NCBI GenBank assembly: GCA_025457985.1
Contig: JALOTI010000157.1
Coordinates: forward strand, 1 to 5,540
Length of the DNA: 5,540 nt
Source: Leptospira sp.
Lineage (GTDB): Bacteria; Spirochaetota; Leptospiria; Leptospirales; Leptospiraceae
Direction: 5' to 3'
A model generated the notes under the pieces. That model was not told the DNA's origin. It searched no databases and saw only the letters and a program-made list of their open reading frames with translations. A program made the position numbers and the translations under genes. This document shows positions 1 to 5,540 of this stretch, one piece after another. How positions within the stretch are numbered: position 1 is the first letter of the stretch; the number at the start of each line of letters is the position of its first letter.

Positions 1-1219
1 AGGTGATAAGTTCTATATTGGAAATGGAAACAAAGCAGCTATTGTATCAACCTTTGGAAAAATCGAAGGTACGGGGGAATTTGTATTTTTTGGAGTGAAC
101 TCTCAACATAAAAATTATGAGTTGAAACCAAATATCGTAACATCTCAAAACTATGTAGCTGAGTTTGAATTGCATGACTATCCAATTACTGAGGATGATA
201 TCATCTCTAAAGGCAGGGCAGCCTGGGATACTTCCCTTGCTACAATTGCGTTTTGTAAATTTAATTTGGGCTGGGGATCTGTCGGTATTTGTACACATGC
301 TTTTTATGAAGCAGTCAATCATGCTTCAAAACGAAAACTCTTCAATCAGTATGTGACTGAATTTCCGCATATCAAACAATTGTTTATGGATTCCTATTCC
401 CGACTCGTAGCTATGAAATTATTTTCTATCCGAGCCACCGATTATATGAGAGCTGCCTCAGCAACAGATAAACGATATCTCTTGTTCAATCCGATGGAAA
501 AGATGAAAGTCACTATGCAAGGTGAGGAGGTAATCATTGGACTTTGGGATATAATCGCCGCAAAAGGACTTAATAAGGATATGTACTTTGAGATGGCAAT
601 TCGCGATATTCAAATGTTGCCACGTTTAGAAGGGACAGTTCACGTAAACATGATTTTGATTATGCGATTCATGCAGAATTATTTTTTCCATCCAGACCAA
701 TCCATGTCTAAAATTCCAAGGATGTACGGATTGGAAGATGACACCTATCTATTTAACCAGGGTGCAACTACAAAAGGTTTTGATAAGATTTTCTTCCGTG
801 ACTACAATGAATCCTATGATCTCTATGATACACCAAATATCAAAATATTTAGAGAGCAGATAGCAGTCTTTAAAGATCTCTTAGCTAACGCTCATCCAAC
901 AAAAGAGCAAAGTTCCGATATTGGGTTTATGCTGACTGTTGGTGAATTGTTCACTCTCGTTGCCTATGGACAACTCATCTTAGAAAGTGCCAAACTTGAA
1001 GGAACCGACGCTGATACAATCGATCAAATTTTCGATTTTATGATTCGGGATTTTTCCAAGTTTGCTACTCAATTCTATTCAAAACCGACAAGCACAGAAA
1101 GCCAACAGAATTATTGTCTAAAAATGATTCGTAAACCTCTGTTAAATGATGAAAGATTTGAGAAAATTTATAAGGAACAATTACTTTCTCTTGCGGATTC
1201 TTATGAAATGAACCGTTAG
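1..1219 (+). CDS. Acyl-CoA dehydrogenase family protein, 5'-truncated by the window edge
   Basis: FAD-dependent dehydrogenase expected to introduce the alpha,beta double bond into an acyl-CoA thioester in the cytoplasm (family role; exact substrate unknown). The reading frame is open from base 2, giving about 405 visible residues. A GTG at 95 could be taken as a start, but the codons before it already encode the middle beta domain, with GDKFYIGNGNKAA at bases 2-40, so the true start lies left of the window. The rest is the C-terminal helical domain. RDIQMLPRLEGTVHVN, around bases 605-652, matches the family's RD-x-[IL]-x-EGT-x-x-x-N signature near the active site and FAD. The tail after about base 750 is a further helical region, longer than in the shortest family members, suggesting a larger subclass. 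No frameshift is seen. It ends at TAG, 21 bases before the likely start of the TPM gene, so the two could be co-transcribed. Confidence 0.88.
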   Translation, partial: GDKFYIGNGNKAAIVSTFGKIEGTGEFVFFGVNSQHKNYELKPNIVTSQNYVAEFELHDYPITEDDIISKGRAAWDTSLATIAFCKFNLGWGSVGICTHAFYEAVNHASKRKLFNQYVTEFPHIKQLFMDSYSRLVAMKLFSIRATDYMRAASATDKRYLLFNPMEKMKVTMQGEEVIIGLWDIIAAKGLNKDMYFEMAIRDIQMLPRLEGTVHVNMILIMRFMQNYFFHPDQSMSKIPRMYGLEDDTYLFNQGATTKGFDKIFFRDYNESYDLYDTPNIKIFREQIAVFKDLLANAHPTKEQSSDIGFMLTVGELFTLVAYGQLILESAKLEGTDADTIDQIFDFMIRDFSKFATQFYSKPTSTESQQNYCLKMIRKPLLNDERFEKIYKEQLLSLADSYEMNR

Positions 1220-1240
1220 TAAAAAGTTAGATTGAAAGAC

Positions 1241-1999
1241 ATGAAAAAAATTATCCTAGTTTCGTTACTTATTTTATCTTGCAGTCAGAATGTTCAAAGT
1301 AAGATAACAATTGATAATTATGTCGATGATCGAGTTAACTTATTAACCAAAAAATATATCGAACAAACAAGTAAAAAACTTTCTGATTTTGAGAAAAGAA
1401 CAAAGGTCCAAATAGTTATTCTTTGTATTGATTCAATAGGAGAAAATGATTTTGATTCTTTTGTAAATGACATAGCAAATCAGAATGGAATTGGGGAAAA
1501 ATATGTAAACAACGGTTTACTTATTTTTCTCTCTAAATCTGACTATAAGATACGAATCAATGTAGGATCAGGTTTGGAATGGATAATTAGTGATAAGCTA
1601 GCAAAAGGCATTGTAGATGAAATGATTCCCTTATTACGAGAGGGAAGTTACGAGACAGCCTTAGATTTGGCACTTAATAGAATCATTCCGCTGGCTGAAT
1701 CTGTTTCATGGCAAATATCTAGTAAGTCGATCAATGAAATAACAAACTCTGATTTGGGAAGGATATTTCAATTTAAAGCAATCAAGATACGAGAAGAAAA
1801 AGTAGAAAATTTAGATTATGAAAACCAAAGCGAAGACAACTTAGTATTAAAATCCGATAGTGGAAAAATAATCAATCTATACGTAACTATCTACCGCTAT
1901 CATAGCTATTTTATAGATGATAAAAAAGAAAGGCTCATTACAGCTAGACTTATTAAACTAAATCCTCTCACCTTTCAACTTCTTGGAGTGGAGCGATAG
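1241..1999 (+). CDS. TPM-domain protein, predicted lipoprotein
   Basis: 252 residues from ATG 1241. A TTG at 1232 would add three residues, but neither start has a good ribosome site; ATG is preferred because MKKIILVSLLILSC then starts a textbook signal peptide. Cys14 (LILSC) fits a relaxed spirochaetal lipobox, so the protein is probably a lipid-anchored envelope protein (inference). Residues about 25-152 form a TPM domain (TPM_phosphatase family, PF04536). Visible signatures are NNGLLIFLSKSDYKIRINVGSGLEW (about 90-114), its usual NG-hhhh, K-h-R-h and G-x-G-L-E elements, followed by DKLAKGIVDEMIPLLREGSYETAL. TPM proteins have been linked to phosphatase activity, photosystem II repair and respiratory complex assembly in different organisms, so the activity here is not predictable. 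Unusually, there is no transmembrane helix or Gly-rich tail after the domain; a charged C-terminal extension of about 95 residues follows instead. The gene looks more AT-rich by eye than its neighbours. Confidence 0.85.
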   Translation: MKKIILVSLLILSCSQNVQSKITIDNYVDDRVNLLTKKYIEQTSKKLSDFEKRTKVQIVILCIDSIGENDFDSFVNDIANQNGIGEKYVNNGLLIFLSKSDYKIRINVGSGLEWIISDKLAKGIVDEMIPLLREGSYETALDLALNRIIPLAESVSWQISSKSINEITNSDLGRIFQFKAIKIREEKVENLDYENQSEDNLVLKSDSGKIINLYVTIYRYHSYFIDDKKERLITARLIKLNPLTFQLLGVER

Positions 2000-2019
2000 T
2001 TATCCTAGTCTTCTAACTA
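1997..2019. other. Convergent gene junction with a stop-overlapping inverted repeat
   Basis: The + TPM gene stops at 1997-1999 and the - gene stops at 2017-2019, leaving 17 bases between them. TAGTTA (1997-2002) and TAACTA (2014-2019) are perfect 6-bp inverted repeats around an 11-base loop, and each arm includes one of the stop codons. The stem is almost all A/T and has no clear U-tract, so it is at best a weak bidirectional terminator; it may simply reflect the two TAG codons facing each other. Confidence 0.2.
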
Positions 2020-3006
2020 AAACTTCCCAATCCCCAGAACAAGGTCACCTAACACATTTTTTTGCAAAAAATCATTTGCATGATTTGATGCTCTCGCTAA
2101 CAATTCGGAAATTCTGCCCTCATTCCAATTGAGGATTTGGTTAGCTTTTTTTCCCGATTCTTCGGGACTTAGATTCTCTAAATGTATAAAGGCTTCTTGA
2201 AGGGCAAAGTATTCCAATCCTTCATCTTTGATATTCCCAATCTCTGCAATAAGCCAACTTAGACTAAGGAATGCATTTCTCTCGAGAAGAACTGCATACG
2301 TATTGTTTCCAATCTCTGGCAACTGATTGAATTTAGAATTCAATATATCAGGCTTTAAATAGGTTTCATACTTTTCAGCGGATCCTGTTCTAAGTCCAAA
2401 CTGGATGGCTCCTTGTAATGCATGTGTAAATATACTCAGCCAACGAATATCCCGCCTTAATTCATGAACATGGTCTTCCATCTCTGTAAAGGGATTTGCG
2501 TAAGTTCTAATAAACTTATGAATGGAATGAATCTCCTTTTCATAAACCTTTTTAATTTCCTTCACTTCCTCTTTAGGTCCCAACCAATCAATTTTTTTCA
2601 GGATCTTTAATTCTTCTTTAAACCGGGTTTTAGTTTTTCCAATCCAACCTACATCATTCAGATTTTGATTTAGTTTGAGTAGTGACTTGGATTTTTGTTC
2701 CGACATATACTCTTTTATTGCATTTGGAACCTCTGTCCTACCTTCATAATGTTTTGAATACACATCAAAATAATCAATACCCCCAAGTAAATCTTCAAAC
2801 AGTTTAAATCGCTCTTTGAGAGTTGTAAATTTTGTTGAATTTTGAAATTCGGAGTAAAGTCTCGATAATCCTTCCAACATAAAAAGAGGAGTTCTTCCAT
2901 CATTCGTATAAAATGCCAAGCCTGGGTTACTTGACTGAGAAGCGGATTCGAGTATTACTTCTAATTGATTGAGATAGAAAAAAAATCTTTGAAAACCTAA
3001 AGACAT
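2017..3006 (-). CDS. Hypothetical all-helical protein with one CHAD-like helix motif
   Basis: 329 residues from ATG at 3006-3004. The start is supported by GAGGT (3015-3011), four bases upstream, one of the better ribosome sites in the window. I do not recognise the family with certainty. No signal peptide or convincing membrane span is visible, so it is probably cytoplasmic. The sequence is rich in charged amphipathic helices, including a Lys/Glu-rich stretch at about residues 126-165. Residues 176-200 contain DHVHELRRDIRWLSIF (H179, H181, R184, R185, R188), which resembles the H-x-L-R-x-x-x-R helix of CHAD domains, a helical fold that binds polyphosphate. The second repeat expected of a full CHAD domain is not obvious, so this is only a hint. 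The gene follows tetR on the same strand with a 66-bp gap, so it may belong to the same regulated transcript. It converges with the TPM gene downstream. Confidence 0.75.
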   Translation of the reverse strand: MSLGFQRFFFYLNQLEVILESASQSSNPGLAFYTNDGRTPLFMLEGLSRLYSEFQNSTKFTTLKERFKLFEDLLGGIDYFDVYSKHYEGRTEVPNAIKEYMSEQKSKSLLKLNQNLNDVGWIGKTKTRFKEELKILKKIDWLGPKEEVKEIKKVYEKEIHSIHKFIRTYANPFTEMEDHVHELRRDIRWLSIFTHALQGAIQFGLRTGSAEKYETYLKPDILNSKFNQLPEIGNNTYAVLLERNAFLSLSWLIAEIGNIKDEGLEYFALQEAFIHLENLSPEESGKKANQILNWNEGRISELLARASNHANDFLQKNVLGDLVLGIGKF

Positions 3007-3026
3007 AAATACCTCTAAATGATTGC

Positions 3027-3052
3027 TCCTAAAGATGAACTAATTTTTAGGA
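3027..3052. promoter_or_regulatory. Small inverted repeat between tetR and the 329-residue protein gene
   Basis: TCCTAAA (3027-3033) and TTTAGGA (3046-3052) are perfect 7-bp inverted repeats with a 12-base loop, within the 66-bp gap. On the minus-strand transcript the hairpin would lie after the tetR stop and about 20 bases before the next start. It lacks a following U-tract, so it is not a canonical terminator. It could be a weak attenuating hairpin, a protein-binding site or chance. Confidence 0.25.
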
Positions 3053-3072
3053 AAGAAAAGTAAATTTTGAAA

Positions 3073-3699
3073 CTACTTTTTGTATTTTATTCCAATATAA
3101 AGTGTTTCTAACATCTCTTTGGTGGTTCGTTTTATGGTTCGATCCGTACTATCTTGGAAAACGACCTGTTTTCCTAAAAACAGAAGTGCAATTCCATGCA
3201 CCATTGTCCAAGCCGCAATCGCCGTTTTTCTCACGTCCGATGAGTTCAAGTTTCCTGATTTTTGATTTTCTCGAATTATATCCTCCAATACTGAAAAAGA
3301 AGCTTCCTCTGCTAAAGTGAGTTCAGGGTAGAGTGCGTGGTTGGAGATTTGATTTCCATACATGATTTGGAAGAGATCAGGATGCCCTAAGGCAAAATTT
3401 ACATAACAAAGCCCTGATTCTCGAAACTGTAAAAGCGGATGTTTCTTGAATTTACTTTGAATGCTCTGGAGTTTTTCTCGCAAAAGTTGAAATCCATAGA
3501 TTGCTACATCAACAAGAAGGGATTCTAAATTCGGATAGTGTCTGTAAGGTGCGGACTGCGAAACGCCTGCTTTTTTCGCAACTTTCCGAAGGGAAATAGA
3601 TTGGTAACTTTCCTCTTGTAAAAGATTGAGAGTTGCAAATCTGAGTGCTTTTTTGAGATCACCGTGGTGGTAGGAATCTTTGAAAGGTATGGATTTCAT
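3073..3699 (-). CDS. TetR-family transcriptional regulator with WHG-type C-terminal domain
   Basis: 208 residues from ATG at 3699-3697; a GTG at 3714-3712 would add MITVN at the front. ATG is chosen because the family usually begins shortly before YHHGDLKKAL and because the longer start would place most of a likely operator inside the coding region. Neither start has a visible ribosome site. Residues about 8-62 are the TetR DNA-binding domain, with the helix-turn-helix SLRKVAKKAGVSQSAPYRHY followed by PNLESLL. The C-terminal half is the ligand and dimer domain of the TetR_C_33/WHG type (PF13305): GHPDLFQIMYG in the middle and the name-giving W-x-x-x-HG as WTMVHG (W164, H168, G169). Known relatives are mostly repressors released by small hydrophobic ligands; the ligand here is unknown. 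It is transcribed away from the FAD oxidoreductase across three operator-like repeats, the classic arrangement of a local repressor that also controls itself. Confidence 0.93.
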   Translation of the reverse strand: MKSIPFKDSYHHGDLKKALRFATLNLLQEESYQSISLRKVAKKAGVSQSAPYRHYPNLESLLVDVAIYGFQLLREKLQSIQSKFKKHPLLQFRESGLCYVNFALGHPDLFQIMYGNQISNHALYPELTLAEEASFSVLEDIIRENQKSGNLNSSDVRKTAIAAWTMVHGIALLFLGKQVVFQDSTDRTIKRTTKEMLETLYIGIKYKK

Positions 3700-3716
3700 G
3701 TTGACAGTTATCACAT
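3698..3716. repeat. Operator-like site 1 (ATGT-N11-ACAT)
   Basis: The sequence is ATGTTGACAGTTATCACAT. Its first two bases are shared with the tetR start codon on the opposite strand, so a bound protein would block tetR expression. It contains the TTGACA hexamer. Confidence 0.75.
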
Positions 3717-3718
3717 AA

Positions 3719-3737
3719 ATGTATTCATTGATTACAT
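3719..3737. repeat. Operator-like site 2, central and most symmetric
   Basis: The sequence is ATGTATTCATTGATTACAT. Eight of its nine opposing pairs are complementary around base 3728, making it the best single palindrome of the three and probably the highest-affinity site. Including the flanking bases 3718 and 3738 gives nine of ten. Confidence 0.78.
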
Positions 3738-3739
3738 TG

Positions 3740-3758
3740 ATGTGTTCAGTGTTAACAT
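3740..3758. repeat. Operator-like site 3 (ATGT-N11-ACAT)
   Basis: The sequence is ATGTGTTCAGTGTTAACAT. It is nearest the oxidoreductase gene, ending 22 bases before its ATG, and would block a promoter or the transcription start for that gene. It shares 12 invariant positions with sites 1 and 2. Confidence 0.75.
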
Positions 3759-3780
3759 GGGATATTGAGGAAGTGGGTCA

Positions 3781-5364
3781 ATGAAAAATCAGGATATCGA
3801 TCAAAATTATGATGTTATTTGTATAGGCTCAGGAATGGGAGCCCTTACTGTTGCAAGCCTGCTTTCTCAGTTCTATCAAAAAAAGATTTTGATTATTGAA
3901 AAACACTTCCAAGTAGGTGGGTTCACTCATGCATTCACGCGAAAGCAGAAATACCATTGGGATGTAGGAATCCATTATGTTGGAGATATGGGGGAAACTG
4001 GCTTCAGTCGTCTCTTAATGGATAAAATTACTGCAGGGAAAGTGTCTTGGGCAAAAATGCCAGAACCATTCGAAAAGTTTGTCTATCCTAATTTTACTTT
4101 TGAACTATATGGCGATGAAGAAAAATTTAAATCAGATCTTATAAATAAATTTCCCGAAGAAAAAAATGCGATCGAAGGTTACTTTAAAGATATTCACAAG
4201 GCGGCTGCTTTATTTGGAAAGACAATGATGATGAAATCCACAGCACCCGAGTTATCTGCATTCAAAGCACAGATAGGAAATGATTCTATCGAAACTCTCA
4301 AGGATTACTTGGACTTTCATTTTCAAGATCCTTCATTAAAAGCTATTTTAGCATCTCAATGGGGAGATTATGGGCTTCCTCCATCTAAATGTTTATTTGC
4401 CACTCATGCTAGTTTGGTGGTCCACTATCTGAATGGTGGATACTATCCCGTTGGAGGTGGTGGAAAAATATTTGATGCGATCGAACCAAAGATTTTAGAA
4501 AACGGTGGTGCCATCCTTGATACAACAGAAGTAAACGAAATCATCGTAGAAAATGGAAAGGCCATAGGTGTTAAGGCTACCTTTCTGAGAGGAAAACAAG
4601 AAAGTAAAAGTTACTTTGCTCCAGTGATTGTTTCATGCGCGGGTGCCTATCCGACTTATACTAAACTAATTCCAAAACAGATTCCAGTTTCATTCTTAGA
4701 GAAACTAAATCTTTTCTATAAAAGAGAAAAAATGGCAACATCTGTTTGCGTGTATATGGGGTTAAATGATAGTCCCGCTACTCTGGGTTTTAAAGGGGAA
4801 AACCATTGGATCTTTGATTCCATAGATCATGAATCTAATTTTTCGGAAAGAAACAACTGGCTCTTGCAAGGCGGTGAGATAAAAAACATGTATCTCTCTT
4901 TTCCAAGTTTAAAGGATCCTTTAGCTGAGAATCATACTGCAGATTTGATCACATTTACTGACTATTCCTTATTTGAAAAATGGAAGGATTTACCTTGGAA
5001 AAAACGCGGTGAAGAGTACGAACTGTTCAAAGCAAAGATTGCAAACACGGTAGTTCAAACTCTGGAAAGACGTTTTCCAGGATTTCAGAAATTAATTGAT
5101 TATATCGAGGTATCAACTCCGCTCACCAATGAACACTTCACATCCCACCAAGACGGTGCAATCTATGGTCTTGCCTGTGTTCCAGAAAGATATGATAAAG
5201 ACAAGTCTCCTTGGTTTGATGTAACTACTCCGATCGAAGGTTTATTTCTAACCGGTGCGGACGCAGGGGGTTCACCTGGCATCGCAGGAGCAATGATGGG
5301 TGGACTTGCAGCAACCTTAAAAATATTAGGAAGTCGTGAGTTACTAAAAAAAATCCTTAAGTAA
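3781..5364 (+). CDS. FAD-dependent oxidoreductase, phytoene desaturase / retinol saturase-like
   Basis: 527 residues from ATG 3781, supported by GAGGA at 3767-3771 with nine bases of spacing. The family (COG1233, CrtI/CrtISO/RetSat) uses FAD to desaturate, saturate or isomerise long polyene or isoprenoid lipids, typically at membranes. The N-terminal dinucleotide-binding fold is clear: YDVICIGSGMGA (G16, G18, G20), then ILIIEKHFQVGG with Glu40 as the ribose-binding acid. HWDVGIHYVG (59-68) is the form typical of RetSat-like members. Other hallmarks are YYPVGGGGKIFDAIEP (from residue 221) in the central region and the C-terminal FAD motif GLFLTGADAGGSPGIAGAMMGG (487-508). The length fits the family and no key motif is missing. 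No carotenoid synthesis genes such as crtB are nearby, so it may act on a scavenged or other lipid; the substrate is unknown. It is divergent from the TetR gene and probably repressed by it. Confidence 0.92.
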   Translation: MKNQDIDQNYDVICIGSGMGALTVASLLSQFYQKKILIIEKHFQVGGFTHAFTRKQKYHWDVGIHYVGDMGETGFSRLLMDKITAGKVSWAKMPEPFEKFVYPNFTFELYGDEEKFKSDLINKFPEEKNAIEGYFKDIHKAAALFGKTMMMKSTAPELSAFKAQIGNDSIETLKDYLDFHFQDPSLKAILASQWGDYGLPPSKCLFATHASLVVHYLNGGYYPVGGGGKIFDAIEPKILENGGAILDTTEVNEIIVENGKAIGVKATFLRGKQESKSYFAPVIVSCAGAYPTYTKLIPKQIPVSFLEKLNLFYKREKMATSVCVYMGLNDSPATLGFKGENHWIFDSIDHESNFSERNNWLLQGGEIKNMYLSFPSLKDPLAENHTADLITFTDYSLFEKWKDLPWKKRGEEYELFKAKIANTVVQTLERRFPGFQKLIDYIEVSTPLTNEHFTSHQDGAIYGLACVPERYDKDKSPWFDVTTPIEGLFLTGADAGGSPGIAGAMMGGLAATLKILGSRELLKKILK

Positions 5365-5393
5365 AAACATGGATTTATTGTAATATATATAAT
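5364..5393 (+). promoter_or_regulatory. Possible promoter for the downstream small ORF
   Basis: A perfect TATAAT at 5388-5393 sits in a very A/T-rich spacer, 15 bases before the small ORF's ATG. The upstream element is poor: AAAACA at 5364-5369 with 18-bp spacing matches only half of TTGACA. In such A/T-rich DNA a perfect -10 can occur by chance, so the call is weak. Confidence 0.25.
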
Positions 5394-5408
5394 CAAACGA
5401 TTGTAAAT

Positions 5409-5534
5409 ATGACTTTAGAGTTTCCGAATGAGGAAACAAGAAATCAAGTATTAACTTTTGAAGCTGTAGAGGGTGGCAACCAAACTCTAAGTCGATTAGA
5501 AAGTTATTTACAAAAAGAAAGAATTAATCGATGA
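5409..5534 (+). CDS. Small 41-residue hypothetical ORF, possibly a gene remnant or the first gene of a pair
   Basis: ATG 5409 to TGA 5532-5534 encodes a charged 41-residue peptide beginning MTLEFPNEETRNQV and ending LQKERINR. No ribosome site is clear. The TGA overlaps ATG 5531-5533 (ATGA), the layout of translationally coupled gene pairs, including many toxin-antitoxin modules; only three codons of that next frame are visible. Alternatively, LEFPNEETRNQV recalls the Y-x-L-x-[FY]PN-x-E-V segment of AAA-ATPase-like/PDDEXK_9 proteins (DUF1703 group), and the frame is open upstream to 5361 without a start, so it could be a decayed fragment of such a gene. Neither reading can be settled from this window, and expression is uncertain. 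Confidence 0.4.
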   Translation: MTLEFPNEETRNQVLTFEAVEGGNQTLSRLESYLQKERINR

Positions 5535-5540
5535 TTATTC

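Larger units (their letters stand above)
3697..3759. promoter_or_regulatory. 63-bp compound operator in the tetR/oxidoreductase divergent region
   Basis: Centred on base 3728, the bases from 3697 to 3759 form one long imperfect dyad: 25 of 31 opposing positions are complementary by hand alignment. It consists of three 19-bp ATGT-N11-ACAT sites separated by 2-bp spacers. It overlaps the tetR start codon on the left and ends 7 bases before the oxidoreductase ribosome site on the right. Any promoter for either gene must lie in or beside it. A perfect TTGACA is at 3701-3706 (+) and TTAACA at 3755-3750 (-), but neither has a good -10 at 16-18 bp, so exact promoters are not assigned. Inferred role: binding of the neighbouring TetR protein to repress both directions. 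Confidence 0.8.

Noticed and set aside
47..322. 91-codon minus-strand ORF
   Set aside because: It lies antisense within the acyl-CoA dehydrogenase coding region, shows no recognisable domain, and the + frame carries clear family motifs.
165..356. 63-codon plus-strand ORF in another frame
   Set aside because: Out-of-frame shadow of the acyl-CoA dehydrogenase gene, with no motifs.
2715..2903. 62-codon minus-strand ORF
   Set aside because: Alternative frame inside the 329-residue gene, which has a better ribosome site and spans the whole region.
3102..3320. 72-codon plus-strand ORF
   Set aside because: Antisense to tetR, whose helix-turn-helix and WHG motifs fix the coding strand.
3701..3729. 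Canonical sigma70 promoter using TTGACA at 3701-3706
   Set aside because: The -35 is perfect, but the 17-bp position gives only TTCATT; TATTCA needs 15-bp spacing. Not strong enough to assign, and the hexamer may simply be part of operator site 1.
5163..5396. 77-codon minus-strand ORF reaching past the oxidoreductase stop
   Set aside because: Mostly antisense to the conserved C-terminal FAD motif; its Pro/Ala-rich run is the complement of the Gly/Ala-rich motif.
5377..5406. Direct repeat ATTGTAA at 5377-5383 and 5400-5406
   Set aside because: Seven A/T-rich bases repeated once is expected by chance here; no attachment site or element boundary accompanies it.
5365..5408. Rho-independent terminator after the oxidoreductase gene
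   Set aside because: The spacer is A/T-rich with TA runs, but no G/C-containing stem followed by a T-tract is visible.
1..5540. CRISPR array, tRNA, rRNA, transposase or phage genes
   Set aside because: I saw no repeat-spacer pattern, cloverleaf-like sequence, transposase motif or terminal inverted repeats on reading either strand.

Overview
The window reads as chromosomal DNA from a spirochaete, most likely Leptospira. The grounds are AT-rich coding sequence, few strong Shine-Dalgarno sites, a spirochaete-style lipoprotein signal, and an acyl-CoA dehydrogenase, TPM-domain, TetR and RetSat/CrtI-like gene content. This is an inference from style and families; no taxonomic marker gene is present. 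Coding density is high and no gene-free stretch reaches 300 bases.

Layout from left to right: (1) the 3' two thirds or so of an acyl-CoA dehydrogenase gene on +, entering from the left edge and ending at 1219; (2) a TPM-domain predicted lipoprotein on +, probably starting at ATG 1241, ending at 1999 and converging on the next gene with only 17 bases between stop codons; (3) a 329-residue all-helical protein of unknown function on - (2017-3006), with one short helix resembling CHAD domains; (4) a TetR regulator with a WHG-type ligand domain on - (3073-3699); (5) a divergently transcribed FAD-dependent oxidoreductase of the phytoene desaturase/retinol saturase superfamily on + (3781-5364); (6) an AT-rich spacer with a possible promoter and a 41-codon ORF (5409-5534). 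The stop of that ORF overlaps a following ATG at the window edge.

The most striking signal is non-coding. The short interval between the tetR start and the oxidoreductase start holds three copies of a 19-bp site, ATGT-N11-ACAT, starting at 3698, 3719 and 3740. The period is exactly 21 bp, close to two helical turns. The copies share 12 of 19 positions, and together they form one 63-bp dyad (3697-3759) centred on 3728 with 25 of 31 pairs complementary. The obvious model is that the TetR protein binds this triple operator cooperatively and represses both itself and the oxidoreductase until a lipophilic ligand releases it. The 329-residue protein lies 66 bp behind tetR on the same strand and may share its transcript.

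The acyl-CoA dehydrogenase and TPM genes are adjacent and co-oriented but show no clear functional link to the TetR/oxidoreductase pair.
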